From [Phialemoniopsis] sp. UDSM-2020 (taxonomy: Eukaryota; Ascomycota; Sordariomycetes; Thyridiales; Thyridiaceae), in assembly GCA_018873225.1 (NCBI GenBank), contig JAEILZ010000002.1, positions 3,968,001 through 4,032,000 of the forward strand: a stretch of DNA of 64,000 bases, in the 5' to 3' direction. Under the pieces are notes generated by a model. It was not told the origin of the DNA, did not search any database, and was given only the letters and a program-made list of their open reading frames with translations. This document shows positions 45,312 to 55,150 of the stretch, piece after piece (the stretch's first letter is position 1; each line of letters opens with the position of its first letter). The position numbers and the translations under genes are program-made.

Positions 45312-45954
45312 CTAAAACCTGATGCCATCCCAGTAGACGGCATCAAAGTGCTCGTCCATCTCGTAGCCGAGGGCCGCGGCAGCCCTCTTGACGCTGTTCT
45401 TGAAGATGCAGACGGTAGTGGTGGTCGTCGACGTGTACGTCGTCGGGGTGGGCAGCGTGGTGGTCACCCGCGTGACCCCGGCGCACGAGCAGGCGCTGTA
45501 GTAGGCCGAGGCCGACGAGCAGTACGTGGCGTATGTGGGCACGGCCGTGGGCGTGACGGTGGTGTAGCCGTCGTCGCCGACGGCGGCAGCGCGCGGCTGC
45601 GACGGCGGGAAGGCGCGCGCCGTGATCTGGGTCGGGAACTGCGTGACGTACGTGGTCGACGTGGTGATGTCGGAGCTGTTATTGGTTGTCTGTTAGCACT
45701 CTGGATTGAGGTGGCCGTGGTGTAAGGAGAGGTGGGAACAAAACATACACAGTGCCGGGGATGACGGTGACGACGTTCAGGCTTGAGCAGTCGGCGAGAC
45801 GGCTGCTCAGAGGCGGCTTCACGCCGTTGGTGCCGCCCACGCCGCGCTGGCAGTTGTTGCCGGGGCTGCACTTGCTATCGGCGCGGCGGTCGAAGAACTG
45901 TTGGCCGTAGACGGCCGAGAAGGCCGCAGGCAGGAGGACGAGGGAGAACTTCAT
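45312..45954 (-). CDS. Small Thr/Ser-rich secreted protein
   Basis: Two exons (45954-45749 and 45675-45312, intron GTATGT..AACAG) encode 189 residues. Residues 1-17 are a signal peptide (MKFSLVLLPAAFSAVYG). Residues 27-70 carry a Cys module of the form CSPGNNCQRGV...SSRLADCSSLNVVTVIPGT, which resembles the C-x4-N-C-x-R...A-D-C-S-S module seen in many extracellular proteins of ascomycetes. A second Cys group, YCSSASAYYSACSCAGVT, precedes a Thr/Pro-rich O-glycosylation-like stretch (TTTLPTPTTYTSTTTTT). The C-terminus is charged and aromatic and does not look like a GPI signal. Likely a secreted wall-associated or surface protein; no enzymatic motif is present. Confidence 0.82.
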
Positions 45955-46915
45955 CGTGAAGGGGATATGATATTACGGGAACGGTGCTGAACCTGGGGTA
46001 TCGATGAAAGGGAGAGTTTGCAGAACGTTGAGGGGGGTATCAGACTAAATAATATGACCGTCAACGCCATGGTGCCGTCTTTATATCACGCTGCCTGGTA
46101 GCTTGCGCCGAGGAAAGAAATCGTATGGAAGTAAGAGTGCCTCGTCACCCGTAGAGAGATTGTTCCAGCCCAGCGAGCTGAAGCTGGAAAAGCTTAGCAT
46201 GAACTATTGGCAGAGCTCTAGCTTTAAATGGAGATCCCCGCAAGCTGAAGGCCGCTTCCATGTGGCCTAGAACTATGCTAAATGCCGAACTATTGGATCT
46301 GACCAGACCAACGCTAGAGACACCCAGACGTGGACGAGAGGACGAGAAACTGTGCGATCGCACCTCAATCATTTAGGTATTTCTCTTTTCATAGTCAGTA
46401 AATTCACAGAGTAGTCGTGTCAGAACAGTACGGATAGGCACTTTATCTGTTGTCTCTATCTGGATTATATAGGTGAAGGGACGTTGGAGATGTTGATCAG
46501 GACTTTGCCGGCCGCGAGAAGCGTGTTTACAGATTTAGCGTCAGCGTCCCAAGCTCTCGGGTGCACCCTTGCACACCCCCTGGCCAGTAGTCTATCAAAC
46601 TATTATCTTTCCGGTGCTTGTACCCGTGTCAGAATGGAAGACGGCCTCGTGGCCAAGTGTCTAGGCCAGAAAAGCCCCCCTCCCCCGGCCGGCAACCTAG
46701 CACCAACGAGGGCGGTCGCCCCGTAAGCCATTCTTGGCCGTCAATATATCGTCAGGTTGCACCTAGTCCCCGTGTCTCGTCTCGAGGTTCTTCGTTTTGT
46801 GCTGCGTATTCACCCTGCCTTGCGATATCCTGCCTATCTGGCTCAACTTCTTTTTCATTTTGCGTTTACGATCATTGAGACACGAATAAACGACGGCCAC
46901 AATCATAATTTCGAC
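45955..46915. other. Divergent promoter region left of the P450 block
   Basis: About 960 bp between the secreted-protein gene and the P450 gene. The P450 frame is open upstream of its ATG to about 46,757 without another ATG. I see no repeat or RNA gene. Confidence 0.5.
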
Positions 46916-48520
46916 ATGTTAGACCTCCTTCTCCGAGAAGTCGACCCAGGGGTTGTAGCCGGCGCTCTGCTACTACTTTCACTGCAGCTCCTCCAATTCT
47001 GCGCTCAGTGCCAGTATGCCCAGTATCAGATCGAAGATAAGCCGGCCAAACGCCGGCCTGACGTAGTGGTACTCCACGTGCCTCTGGCTTTACCTGCGAC
47101 GATCCCGTTCGTCGGCCACATCATCAACTACGTTAGAGTTGGCCATGACTACTTCAGCAACCTCTGCCTGTCCACCAGGTCGCCCGTATTCACCATCAGA
47201 ATGGCCAACGTCGACCTGGCCGTCGTTCAGCCCGCGTTGCGACAACACCTGCCCAAGGTGCGACATCTCAAGCTGAACTCGCTCGTGGCCACGGTCTTCA
47301 AGCGTGGGCTCGACTTTGGCGACCATTCCTGCGCGCTGTTGAGGGAAGAGTTGCCTGGAAGCCATGGCTTTGGACCGCAGATCTCTCGCGTCTTTCGTGA
47401 GGAGTTCATCCCCAAGCGTAATCTGCGCCGCTACATCTTGCAACTCGACAATCACATTCGAAACGCAGTCTCTGGCTTGGACCGACAAAGTCAAAAAGCT
47501 GGCGCCAAGATTCGTGTCGAAAAATGGGTCTTCTCAACGGTTGTAGGAGCACTCGGTAGTGTTCTCTGGGGCGATAGTTCACTCCAGGCCAGCCCGTTCG
47601 GCGATCCGGAGTTCCTGTATCATTTGAGATCGATGCTACAGAACATGCGGGCTCTGAGTAACCCAGTAAGCTTCGCCGTGGACCGCAAGTTACTCGAGTC
47701 TCGACGGTTTGTGAGAGATGCTCTCGAACGCAGCGCTGCCGGTGCGAAGTATCCTCGTGATAGCTTGCTAGGACGCTTGCAGGCAGCTTGTGACGACCAC
47801 GGCGCCGTGCAAGAGGACTGGACGGACTTTCAACTTTTGTTGCTCGCTGGAGCGCTGCCGAACATCGTCGGCGGGTTGACATGGACAATGCACCATCTTG
47901 CTGCTGACCCAGAGTGGCTTGCATCCATACGCAAGGAGCTCGCAGTCTACGCGGATCGCGAGGGAGGAAAAATTGATCTGGCCGAAGTCCCTGCGAGGTG
48001 TCCAAAGTTGATGGCAACGTGGTACGAGGTGCTGCGCTGTCATAGCAGCTTCTCGATCGCGCGACACGTGGAGCAGGACACGACCTTGGCCGGAAGGTGG
48101 ATGCTCAAGAAGGGGACCAATCTAGTCGCCCCGCTTCGCCCATACCACGTAGACAAGGATATCTGGGGCAAATATGTCGACGACTTCAGACCGGCCAGGT
48201 TTCTCAGGGCGGATGGGAGTCTGGACGAGAGCCAGAGGAGGAAGCTGAAGATGTTTGGGCTGTTTGGCCCCATGTGTCCTGGGAGGTTTCTGGCATCCAA
48301 TATCGCCATGTCATTTATGATACGCCTCTTTTCGTCGCTTGAGATATCCTCCATCTCTGGCGATCCGCACATGATTCCTCAGGAGGCGAAGGATAGTATG
48401 GTAGGGCTACCGACACCCGTGGAGGACCCGGAGGTACTGGTGAGAAGGCTGAAAGGGAAAAAGCGAGATATAAAGATCCGGCTCGACAGCCGGATTGACA
48501 CGTCTTCTGATACGAATTAG
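46916..48520 (+). CDS. Cytochrome P450 (CYP7/CYP8-like fungal type)
   Basis: A single exon of 534 codons from MLDLLLREVD. Residues 10-32 form the membrane anchor, followed by a Pro-containing hinge (LPATIPFVGHIINYV). The I-helix region is degenerate (LLLLAGALPNIVGGLTWTM) and lacks the usual A-G-x-D/E-T/S, as is common in CYP7/CYP8-type enzymes. The K-helix E-x-x-R is YEVLR with Glu 371 and Arg 374, the PERF-like motif is FRPARF, and the haem loop is FGLFGPMCPGRF with the thiolate Cys at 454. The family uses O2 and a reductase partner at the ER membrane. The altered I-helix suggests either an isomerase-type reaction or hydroxylation of a bulky substrate; the substrate is unknown. It converges with a Zn2Cys6 regulator 90 bp away and opens the accessory block. 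Confidence 0.92.
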   Translation: MLDLLLREVDPGVVAGALLLLSLQLLQFCAQCQYAQYQIEDKPAKRRPDVVVLHVPLALPATIPFVGHIINYVRVGHDYFSNLCLSTRSPVFTIRMANVDLAVVQPALRQHLPKVRHLKLNSLVATVFKRGLDFGDHSCALLREELPGSHGFGPQISRVFREEFIPKRNLRRYILQLDNHIRNAVSGLDRQSQKAGAKIRVEKWVFSTVVGALGSVLWGDSSLQASPFGDPEFLYHLRSMLQNMRALSNPVSFAVDRKLLESRRFVRDALERSAAGAKYPRDSLLGRLQAACDDHGAVQEDWTDFQLLLLAGALPNIVGGLTWTMHHLAADPEWLASIRKELAVYADREGGKIDLAEVPARCPKLMATWYEVLRCHSSFSIARHVEQDTTLAGRWMLKKGTNLVAPLRPYHVDKDIWGKYVDDFRPARFLRADGSLDESQRRKLKMFGLFGPMCPGRFLASNIAMSFMIRLFSSLEISSISGDPHMIPQEAKDSMVGLPTPVEDPEVLVRRLKGKKRDIKIRLDSRIDTSSDTN

Positions 48521-48610
48521 AAAGACTTAATGAATAATATTCAATCATTACCAAATTGACCAGCACGGACTCAGAGGGTGATAGCATATGACCTTCGATG
48601 AGACGTGAAA

Positions 48611-50604
48611 CTACTGAGAGGCCCCTTCAAGGTCAAAGTGATCCGCCCAGTCGAGATAAGTCAGCTCCTGACCAGTCCACAAACTAGAAAAGTCCTCGGT
48701 GGCCAAGGAATCAATAACAAAGTCCTCGTATCCTAGGAAGCTGTTGACGGGGAGCAGATCATCGAGAGGCACGGTGCTCAGCGCCCGTTCGGCCTCAAAG
48801 TACCGTTCCTTGAGCGGTTCGAGGATACGGTGGTACTCTTCCAGACACTTTAGAGATGCCGGCCATCGCTCTGCAGTGACAGAGAAGAATTCCGAGAAGG
48901 CGGTCATCGAAGCTTCCATCTCGAGGTCGCTGTAGTGGGACTTCAGCGCAGACGGACATGTTCGGAGGGCATGAAGGAAGACCATTGCGGACGCGAAAAC
49001 GTGATGGCACGGCCCGAAGGTGTACTTGGGACTGCCGAATGCGGTGCTGGCTTGCCTGCTGTAGCCCTGGACTACACGAATGCTAGCCTCGAAGGCTTTG
49101 AGTAGGTGGTCCAGGTGTGGCGTTTTCACCCTCGGACATGGTCGATAAAGGGCCATAGTTATCAAGGGCGTGGCAATCTCGGCGAAAAGCACCATCTCTT
49201 CCCACTTGACGCTTAAGAGCGGGTCAACATTTGTCAAAGCTTTATGGTGAATGTCTTGTAGCCAGGCGTTCATACGCGCTTCGACGTCTGCAGCCCAGGT
49301 CTCGTGAGTGTCCAAGCCGGGAGGGAATGGGTGATCGTGAAACAGGGTTGAGATCACTTCTGACTCGATCAACCGAAATACCCGAACCTGACCGCAGATG
49401 AACTTTGATCTGCTACCCTGCTCGTCGATACTCTCGGGCCCGATGGCGCTGTCTTCAAAGTCTGAGGGGAAGCCGGTAGTGATGTCCTTGGGGAGTAGAG
49501 CAAAAGGTCTGCCGAATCCAGCGCTGCATGATGAGTCGAGTTCCCACGCTGTCCAAAAGACACGACGTTTGACATCTCGCGTGATCAGGTCATCTCCTTC
49601 CGAAGTCAGATCCTCCCTATGCAGGCCTAGATCGAGACATAGCTGAATGGTGTACCCGCCAAGAAAGTACAGATTGGCAGCTGTTGGATTCATGACGGCG
49701 TATGAATGTAAAAGAACTAGGGCTTGCAGTCCGGCAAAGTCGTTCGTCGTGACTTCTGGCATGTACCTTAGTGCATGCTTGAACAGCTTGAAGGCCATCT
49801 CGCCAGCTTCTCTCCGATTAGAGCGCGCTGCCGTCGACAAAGCCACCGCCATCACGAGGCTGATAGTGAACTGCTGGTATGGGGTGCCTTGGCCTCTCAC
49901 ACCATCCTCTTCTGTGGGGTATATCGCGGCTGCGTAACAGGAGCGGAGTTTTGGCTCGTAAAAAATGGGATATGATGCCGTGCATCGTGAGATATAGATC
50001 TCGAGCAGATAATCAGCCACCTGCGGTGGGATAGCACGGAGCGGATTCGATGTTCCGGCACCATGAGCATCCGAAAGGGCTGCTGCGTCATTTCGTGAAT
50101 AGCTTTCACCAGTTCCCCATACATCTACCGAGGGGAGTCGTGCTTCAGCATAAAGAACAAATCCAGGTAGGGGGACAGACTTCGAGAGGCCCAATCGAGG
50201 GAAGAGTATGTCTTGAGAGACAAGTTGGGTCAGCTTGCGAGATTGCTCGCTGTTGTTGGGATCAGCCCGAGGCGCGGCCGCCAATGTTGTGCGCGATTGA
50301 GGGCTGGAATGTGAGTCGGCTGCCATGTCTTCCTGGCCCTCTAGCTCACGCACTTCATTCTGAAGCCATAAGAAGATGCTTCTTGGGTTCTTCTGCTGGG
50401 TAGAAGGGTCTCCATCGTCTCCACCAAGGCAGGAAGCGCCCAACTTGCGACAAGGGCCGCATGGGACAGTCGTGAGATCGCACTTGGCAGGCAGAGTTAG
50501 CTGCAGGGTCAAATTCCAGCAGTGAGCCTTGCACCTACCTTGACTTTACGCTTCCTGCACAAGGCGCAGGAGCGTATCCGTCTCTTGACACCCGAAGGAT
50601 GCAT
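48611..50604 (-). CDS. Zn2Cys6 transcription factor with fungal-specific TF domain (regulator 1)
   Basis: Two exons (50604-50539 and 50482-48611) encode 645 residues. The DNA-binding cluster is split by the intron: SCALCRKRKVK then CDLTTVPCGPCRKLGASC, giving C-x2-C-x6-C-x6-C-x2-C-x6-C. The linker (NEVRELEGQED) is short. The middle homology region typical of these activators follows: PPQVADYLLEIYISRCTASYPIFYEP...SLVMAVALSTAARS, GGYTIQLCLDLGLHRED, DVKRRVFWTAWELDSSCSAGFGRPFALLPKDITT. The start MHPSGVKRR is the closest ATG before the cluster; more distant in-frame ATGs exist. It is divergent from regulator 2 across 264 bp and convergent with the P450, so a local regulatory role for the block is likely but inferred. 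Confidence 0.92.
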
Positions 50605-50868
50605 TAGAACCGTCGCAGATGCATCTGAATGTCTGTGCCCGGCCGGCCCGTCATGCTCGTGGAAAGGACGGAAGCAAGTTTGTTGATGCACGGAATTTGT
50701 GGAGTCGAGTCTTCTAGCCCATGCCCCCATTCGCGCTAAGCAGCGTGCCGCCGATGGTAGAAAGGCATGCCCACAGTACATCTGGGCCCATTCCCGATCC
50801 AATCCTTTCAACATACTACCTCTGCATGTCTGCTCACTCCAGATTCCCATGCCTGTCCATCACCAGAG
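50605..50868. promoter_or_regulatory. Bidirectional promoter between two Zn2Cys6 regulators
   Basis: 264 bp separate the starts of the two divergent regulators. The GC-rich half contains CGG/CCG triplets (CCCGGCCGGCCCG at about 50,638-50,650), the type of half-site bound by Zn2Cys6 dimers. This permits mutual or self-regulation, though no specific site can be assigned. Confidence 0.4.
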
Positions 50869-52380
50869 ATGGCCGCAAAGGTGGAGCAGGTCGACCAGGC
50901 AGAGGCAGACGACTTGCAAGAGATGCTAGCAAGCCTTCCTGCTTGCCTCAGATGTCGAGCCAAGCACAGGAAATGCGATGTTCTGCTGCCGAGGTGCCGA
51001 AACTGCGCAAAGGCTGGCCTCGAGGAGTGCATCTATCATGATCACATCCTCGGTAGCGAATTGAATCGAAGGTAATGTGCACTCTGACTGCCATATCTGG
51101 TATCATTGCTGACTCCATTGTGAAGCTCGATTGCCCACCTCGTGCAGCAGCTGCAGGAATTGCGAGCACGGCAAAAGGCCAATGCTTCAAAGCTCTCAAC
51201 TACAGATAGCACGGAAGTATATCCGTCTGGTGAAAGTCATCTGTTCTTTGGCGATCGAGCTTGCATACCTCGGTCCGTGGTCGCACCCCGAAAAGTCACC
51301 CAGGATGTCGACTTGGATCCGATACTACATGCTCAATTTGCCCGTGGCCAAGCTGAAAGGGTCGAAATGTCAAGCGAATTGCACATCTACCTGACGCAGC
51401 AATACACGATGCGCATTCACAGTCTCTATCCTATTCTAGATCTGGAAGAGGATGACCTCAACTACAGTGAGCACTTGTCTGCAGTTGAGTCGCCATTGCG
51501 GAACTTCACCAGCAACATGATCTATGCCATCTCATGTGCATCAGTCTTCAACCACCAAGGATGGGAATTGCAACAGATTTCTCGATTAGCGTCTACCTTT
51601 CATGATAAAGCGATGGAGAGGATACAAGATGTGACGACAAATGTTAGCATCCAGACGCTCCGCAGCACAGCTTTGCTGGCACTCTTCAGTCTGTTCGCAC
51701 CAGAACAAGGCAACTTTACACAACTCATTAGTCTGGCGGCCAGACTGTGCCTTGATCTGGGTATACAAAAGACACAAGACATATCTCTACGCAGACTCTA
51801 CCTGTCAGTCATCTGCATCGAGCGGCAGGTTGCGCTAACCATGGATAGACCCTGGTTCCTACCGACAATCGTGAGTAATGACATTCTACGGCTGAAATCA
51901 ATCATTGGCTAATGCTGGATTTCATGACAGAATACCAGGTCAGACTCAACAGAACCTGTCGAGCTTTTCTGGTGCCTGATAGCCATCCAGTGTGCACAAC
52001 GGCAAACCCCTGTTGAAGAGTTTCAGATCCGAACAGAGCCACAGCTAGACGATCTGACGATGGCTATCAACAATCTCCAGCCACCTGTCCCGGATCTGAA
52101 AACTACTTTGCAACAGACGGTACTAGACGTGGCCGAGGGGAGCCATAGCAGCCCGGGTGACATTCACGCAGCGGCAGCATCGTTGATAGATGCATACTAC
52201 AACGCGCGTTGCCTGAGTACTTGTCTTGTTCCTCACTGGGTGTTCCGAGCTTCCAAAATATGCTCGAAGCAACCTTCATCCGCGGCCTATCACCACGGCT
52301 TGCTTCTTTTAGACCGGTACAGGATCAGATGGCCCGGATGTGCATCCCTCCTACAATCACTCGAGGAGGCACATGGGTGA
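50869..52380 (+). CDS. Zn2Cys6 transcription factor (regulator 2)
   Basis: Three exons (50869-51071, 51126-51870, 51931-52380) encode 465 residues. The cluster is CLRCRAKHRKCDVLLPRCRNCAKAGLEEC at about residues 26-54. It is followed, after intron 1, by a coiled linker (SSIAHLVQQLQELRARQK) and a shortened fungal-specific TF domain: LTQQYTMRIHSLYPIL, NMIYAISCASVF, FTQLISLAARLCLDLGI, RRLYLSVICIERQVALTMDRPWFL. An in-frame ATG 34 codons upstream (50767) is possible but would put a long tail before the cluster. The C-terminal exon is the least certain: a second frame there is also open, so an unrecognised intron may exist after about 52,200. Expected role is DNA-binding activation or repression of neighbouring genes. 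Confidence 0.85.
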
Positions 52381-52546
52381 CACGTGCAGGGTCCATGCAT
52401 GCATAGATACGGGGAGGGATTTATTGGCTATCGAAAGCGGTAAACCATCTGATTCGCACTCGCTACGCCGGTGGATCTACTGCTGACCACCCGCGCGTGT
52501 CGCCTGAGACCGCGCGCGCAGCATGACCGAGCTAGTAAGTGGGCTT

Positions 52547-53375
52547 CTACTCCTCCTTGTAGTCTGGATCTATCTCGTGGTACCACCGCACACTTCCGGA
52601 CCCCTGACCCTGGACCGCAGACACGGCAAGCTTCGCAGCTACATTCGCTGACCACTCGGGAGGTTCGACCTCGCCCTCACGATCACGGCGCTTGAACTCT
52701 GCAATCTCATCATCCTTCATCTTCCCTACAAACTTGCCTGCAACCAAGTCCGTGACCATTGGCGTCCGGGTGAGGCCCGGATACACACCAAAGACGCTCA
52801 CGTCGTCTTCTTCTTCGTGACCAAGGAGCTGGATGAACCGAGTGAGTGCCGCCTTGCTGCTGCAGTACGGACTCCAGCCGGCGTATGTGACCTCGCCGTC
52901 GGCGGCGGAAGAGAGGATGATGATACGGCCTCGAGTCTCCCTGAGCAAGGGGAGATATTGTTGGCTCTGAAAGGCGATGAGTCCCTTCTTATAGCTATTT
53001 CCCTAGATTTCCGGGTAGACTCACAAGCTGAACCGGTACGAAGAAATTGACATCGAATACTGCACGCATCTTGTCGATATCCAGACGACCTACGGTCTCG
53101 ATCTCCCCAATGACTCCCAGCGTGATAAGTAGAGCATCTAGACCACCAAGGTGCTCTGTGACTGCATTGAACGTCTGTTCCAGAACTGTGGATTTGGTTG
53201 CATCGCCTTGGACAAGAGATATTTTGCCCTGGTCCGCTAGATGCTTGACCCTTTCTGATACCTGTAGACTCTGGACCACCACCTTCGCGTTGTGCTTTCG
53301 GACGAGAATGTCTGTCACACAGTCTCCTATGCCCAAGCCACCGCCGACGACGAGTACTCGTGGTTGATGAGCCAT
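52547..53375 (-). CDS. Short-chain dehydrogenase/reductase 1
   Basis: Two exons (53375-53025 and 52966-52547) encode 256 residues. The dinucleotide loop is GGGLGIG at 11-17, a variant of T-G-x3-G-x-G in which the Thr is replaced. The catalytic triad is intact: Ser 137 in LSSAADG, Tyr 151 and Lys 155 in SPYCSSKAA. The usual N-A-G turn reads ITLGVIGEIE. The C-terminal segment has VYPGLTRTPMVTDLV and ends HEIDPDYKEE. This pattern resembles fungal SDRs of the benzil/sepiapterin reductase type that use NADP(H), but the cofactor and substrate cannot be fixed. It lies tail-to-tail with regulator 2 and upstream of SDR 2 in the same direction, 349 bp apart. A TGCGCGCTCCG motif in its promoter resembles the repeat in the next promoter. 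Confidence 0.9.
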
Positions 53376-53724
53376 AGTTATTGAAGCCTAAGCTGAGAGA
53401 TGCACAATGAACAAGAGTTGATCTGTAATCGGTGGCAAAGACCGGACGTATGCGCAGTCGAGTCTTATACCCGGGTAGACTTGACCATGATCATCGCACT
53501 TACATCCGCAGTGTTCGAACTATGAATACCTGGGGTTTCTCTCTCGCGTGCGCGCTCCGCCGAGCAGATTGTGGGGGCGTTTATGGATCGCGCTTCGCCG
53601 AGGAGAGCGTGTCTTAGGTCGAGGATGACGGATTTCTCCAGAGTTGTTCTACAAGCTTTCACACTCAACTAGTAAAGCTGTGTCACAGGGTAATTATCTG
53701 ATTTGATTGCGTACAATTTCTCAA
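53376..53724. other. Intergenic region between the two SDR genes
   Basis: 349 bp. It contains TGCGCGCTCCG at 53549-53559 and an ATCAGATAA (minus-strand reading of 53695-53703). The first may be a variant of the direct repeat found upstream of SDR 2. No gene is seen. Confidence 0.45.
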
Positions 53725-54719
53725 CTATGCCAAAACGCCTCCGTCAATGACAATGTCCTCTCCCGTGATGTACGAACTGGCTGGTGATAAGAGAAAGGCA
53801 ACGAGACTTTTAAGCTCAGCGCGATCAGCAAATCTTCCCATTGGGACATGCCCCTCAAACGAATGCAGTCTTGCCACATCTCCCTCAATATAGCCCGGCG
53901 TGACTCTCGTCAGGAAGAATCCCGGGCTTACACTGTTTACACGAACACGGCGTTGGGCAAACTCGACAGCGAGCGACTTGGTGAACCCCAAAATCGCACC
54001 TTTGGAGGCACAGTAGGCGGCATTTTGTTGTCCTGGAATTCCTGCATGTCCACCTATTGAAGAAATGTTGACGATGGCACCGTCCACATCATTCTCTGTC
54101 ATCTGCCTGATTGCAATTTGAGAGGCTTGCATGGTACCCCTGACCTGTGACAGAAGTTAAACGGGTGCTTTGGGAGGGGAGCTTATTGAAGATTCTCTTA
54201 CATTGATATCAAGAATCCTGTCCATCGTTGCCTGATCGCATTCGAGGAACGGTCCTCCGGTCCCAACACCAGCTGCATTGACAAGGCACTGGATGCAACC
54301 AAAAGTTTCTGCAATCTCGGTGAAAGTTGACTGAAGCCCTTCAAAGCTAGTCACATCGACCCTATCGGCATTTGGAGTTGGATTCCGAGAACGACAGATT
54401 TTCTGAAAGTAGCAAAGCAACTCACCGTCTATAGTGAAGAGTAATGCCATTGTCCTTCTTGAGATTAGCCAAGTCTTCTTTTGGCTCGTCAAGAACGTCG
54501 ACTATGATGACAGTGCCTCCAATCTCAGCACAGCCAACCGCAATGCTGAGTCCAAGTCCTCTGCAGCCACCTAGGTTTGAAAGTCTGTAAGTCACAACTC
54601 CTCCAATATGCAATGCACTGCAACATACCGGTGATAACAACGGTCTTGCCAGCAAGTGACAAAAGGCTACTGATCGTGGCAGACCTGAACGTGTCTGTAT
54701 CGGCGTTAAATCGCTCCAT
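53725..54719 (-). CDS. Short-chain dehydrogenase/reductase 2 (classical, FabG-like)
   Basis: Four exons (54719-54629, 54570-54426, 54361-54202, 54144-53725) encode 271 residues. The N-terminus MERFNADTDTF leads into LSLAGKTVVITGGCRGLGLS, with the T-G-x3-G-x-G loop at 30-37 split by intron 1. VDV and NAAGVG follow. The catalytic residues are Ser 161 (NISSIGG), Tyr 176 and Lys 180 (AAYCASKGA). The C-terminal PGFFLTRVTPGY and ITGEDIVIDGGVLA complete a textbook classical SDR. The T-D to D pattern after the first strand (VIIVDV) suggests NAD(H) preference. Likely substrates are secondary alcohols or ketones in the pathway served by the block. It is divergent from the NodB-fold gene across 431 bp. 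Confidence 0.94.
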
Positions 54720-55150
54720 GATGTGTGCGGTGCTATGGATGTGGCGAATGATCTCAGCGTTGTCAGCCTATTGCACTTACAATGGCGAATGCTATCAGTG
54801 CCTATTTGAGATCCGTTGAAGACGCGCCGAAGTTGTCGCGCGCTTGGTGCGCGCAGCTCCGGCCGATGTGCAGGTGATCGTCATCATTCCACCATTGCGC
54901 GCAGCTCCGAGGGTGTGGGGAAATGGAGAAAGTGGTCCACAATGTCGGCTAGGGTAACTCGTTCCCCTCGTGCAGCCGATGTCAATGGTCCCATCGGTTG
55001 GAGATCTCTCGGAGAAGACGTAGTGGTTTGTTGTTTGATTTCTGCCGTTGAGAATTTCCCCCAAGTTCTCTTGGCTTTGTCAACCAAGTTTACCCTCAAA
55101 CGGAGTCTACCATTTGCTACACGCACGAACATACGAATCAGTCTGGCAGA
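54720..55150. promoter_or_regulatory. Divergent promoter with a 14-bp perfect direct repeat
   Basis: 431 bp between SDR 2 and the NodB-fold deacetylase. TGCGCGCAGCTCCG occurs at 54848-54861 and again at 54896-54909, starts 48 bp apart. Its first eight bases form a perfect palindrome. The arrangement fits paired regulator sites serving both genes; binding is inferred. Confidence 0.5.
54848..54909 (+). repeat. Two copies of TGCGCGCAGCTCCG
   Basis: Perfect 14-bp direct repeat inside the divergent SDR 2/deacetylase promoter. The CTCCG end contains a CCG/CGG half-site of the kind contacted by Zn2Cys6 proteins, two of which are encoded about 4 kb to the left. Confidence 0.7.

Noticed and set aside
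53695..53703. ATCAGATAA (minus strand) as a second iron-GATA site
   Set aside because: About one such match is expected by chance in 64 kb and the neighbouring SDR has no iron link.
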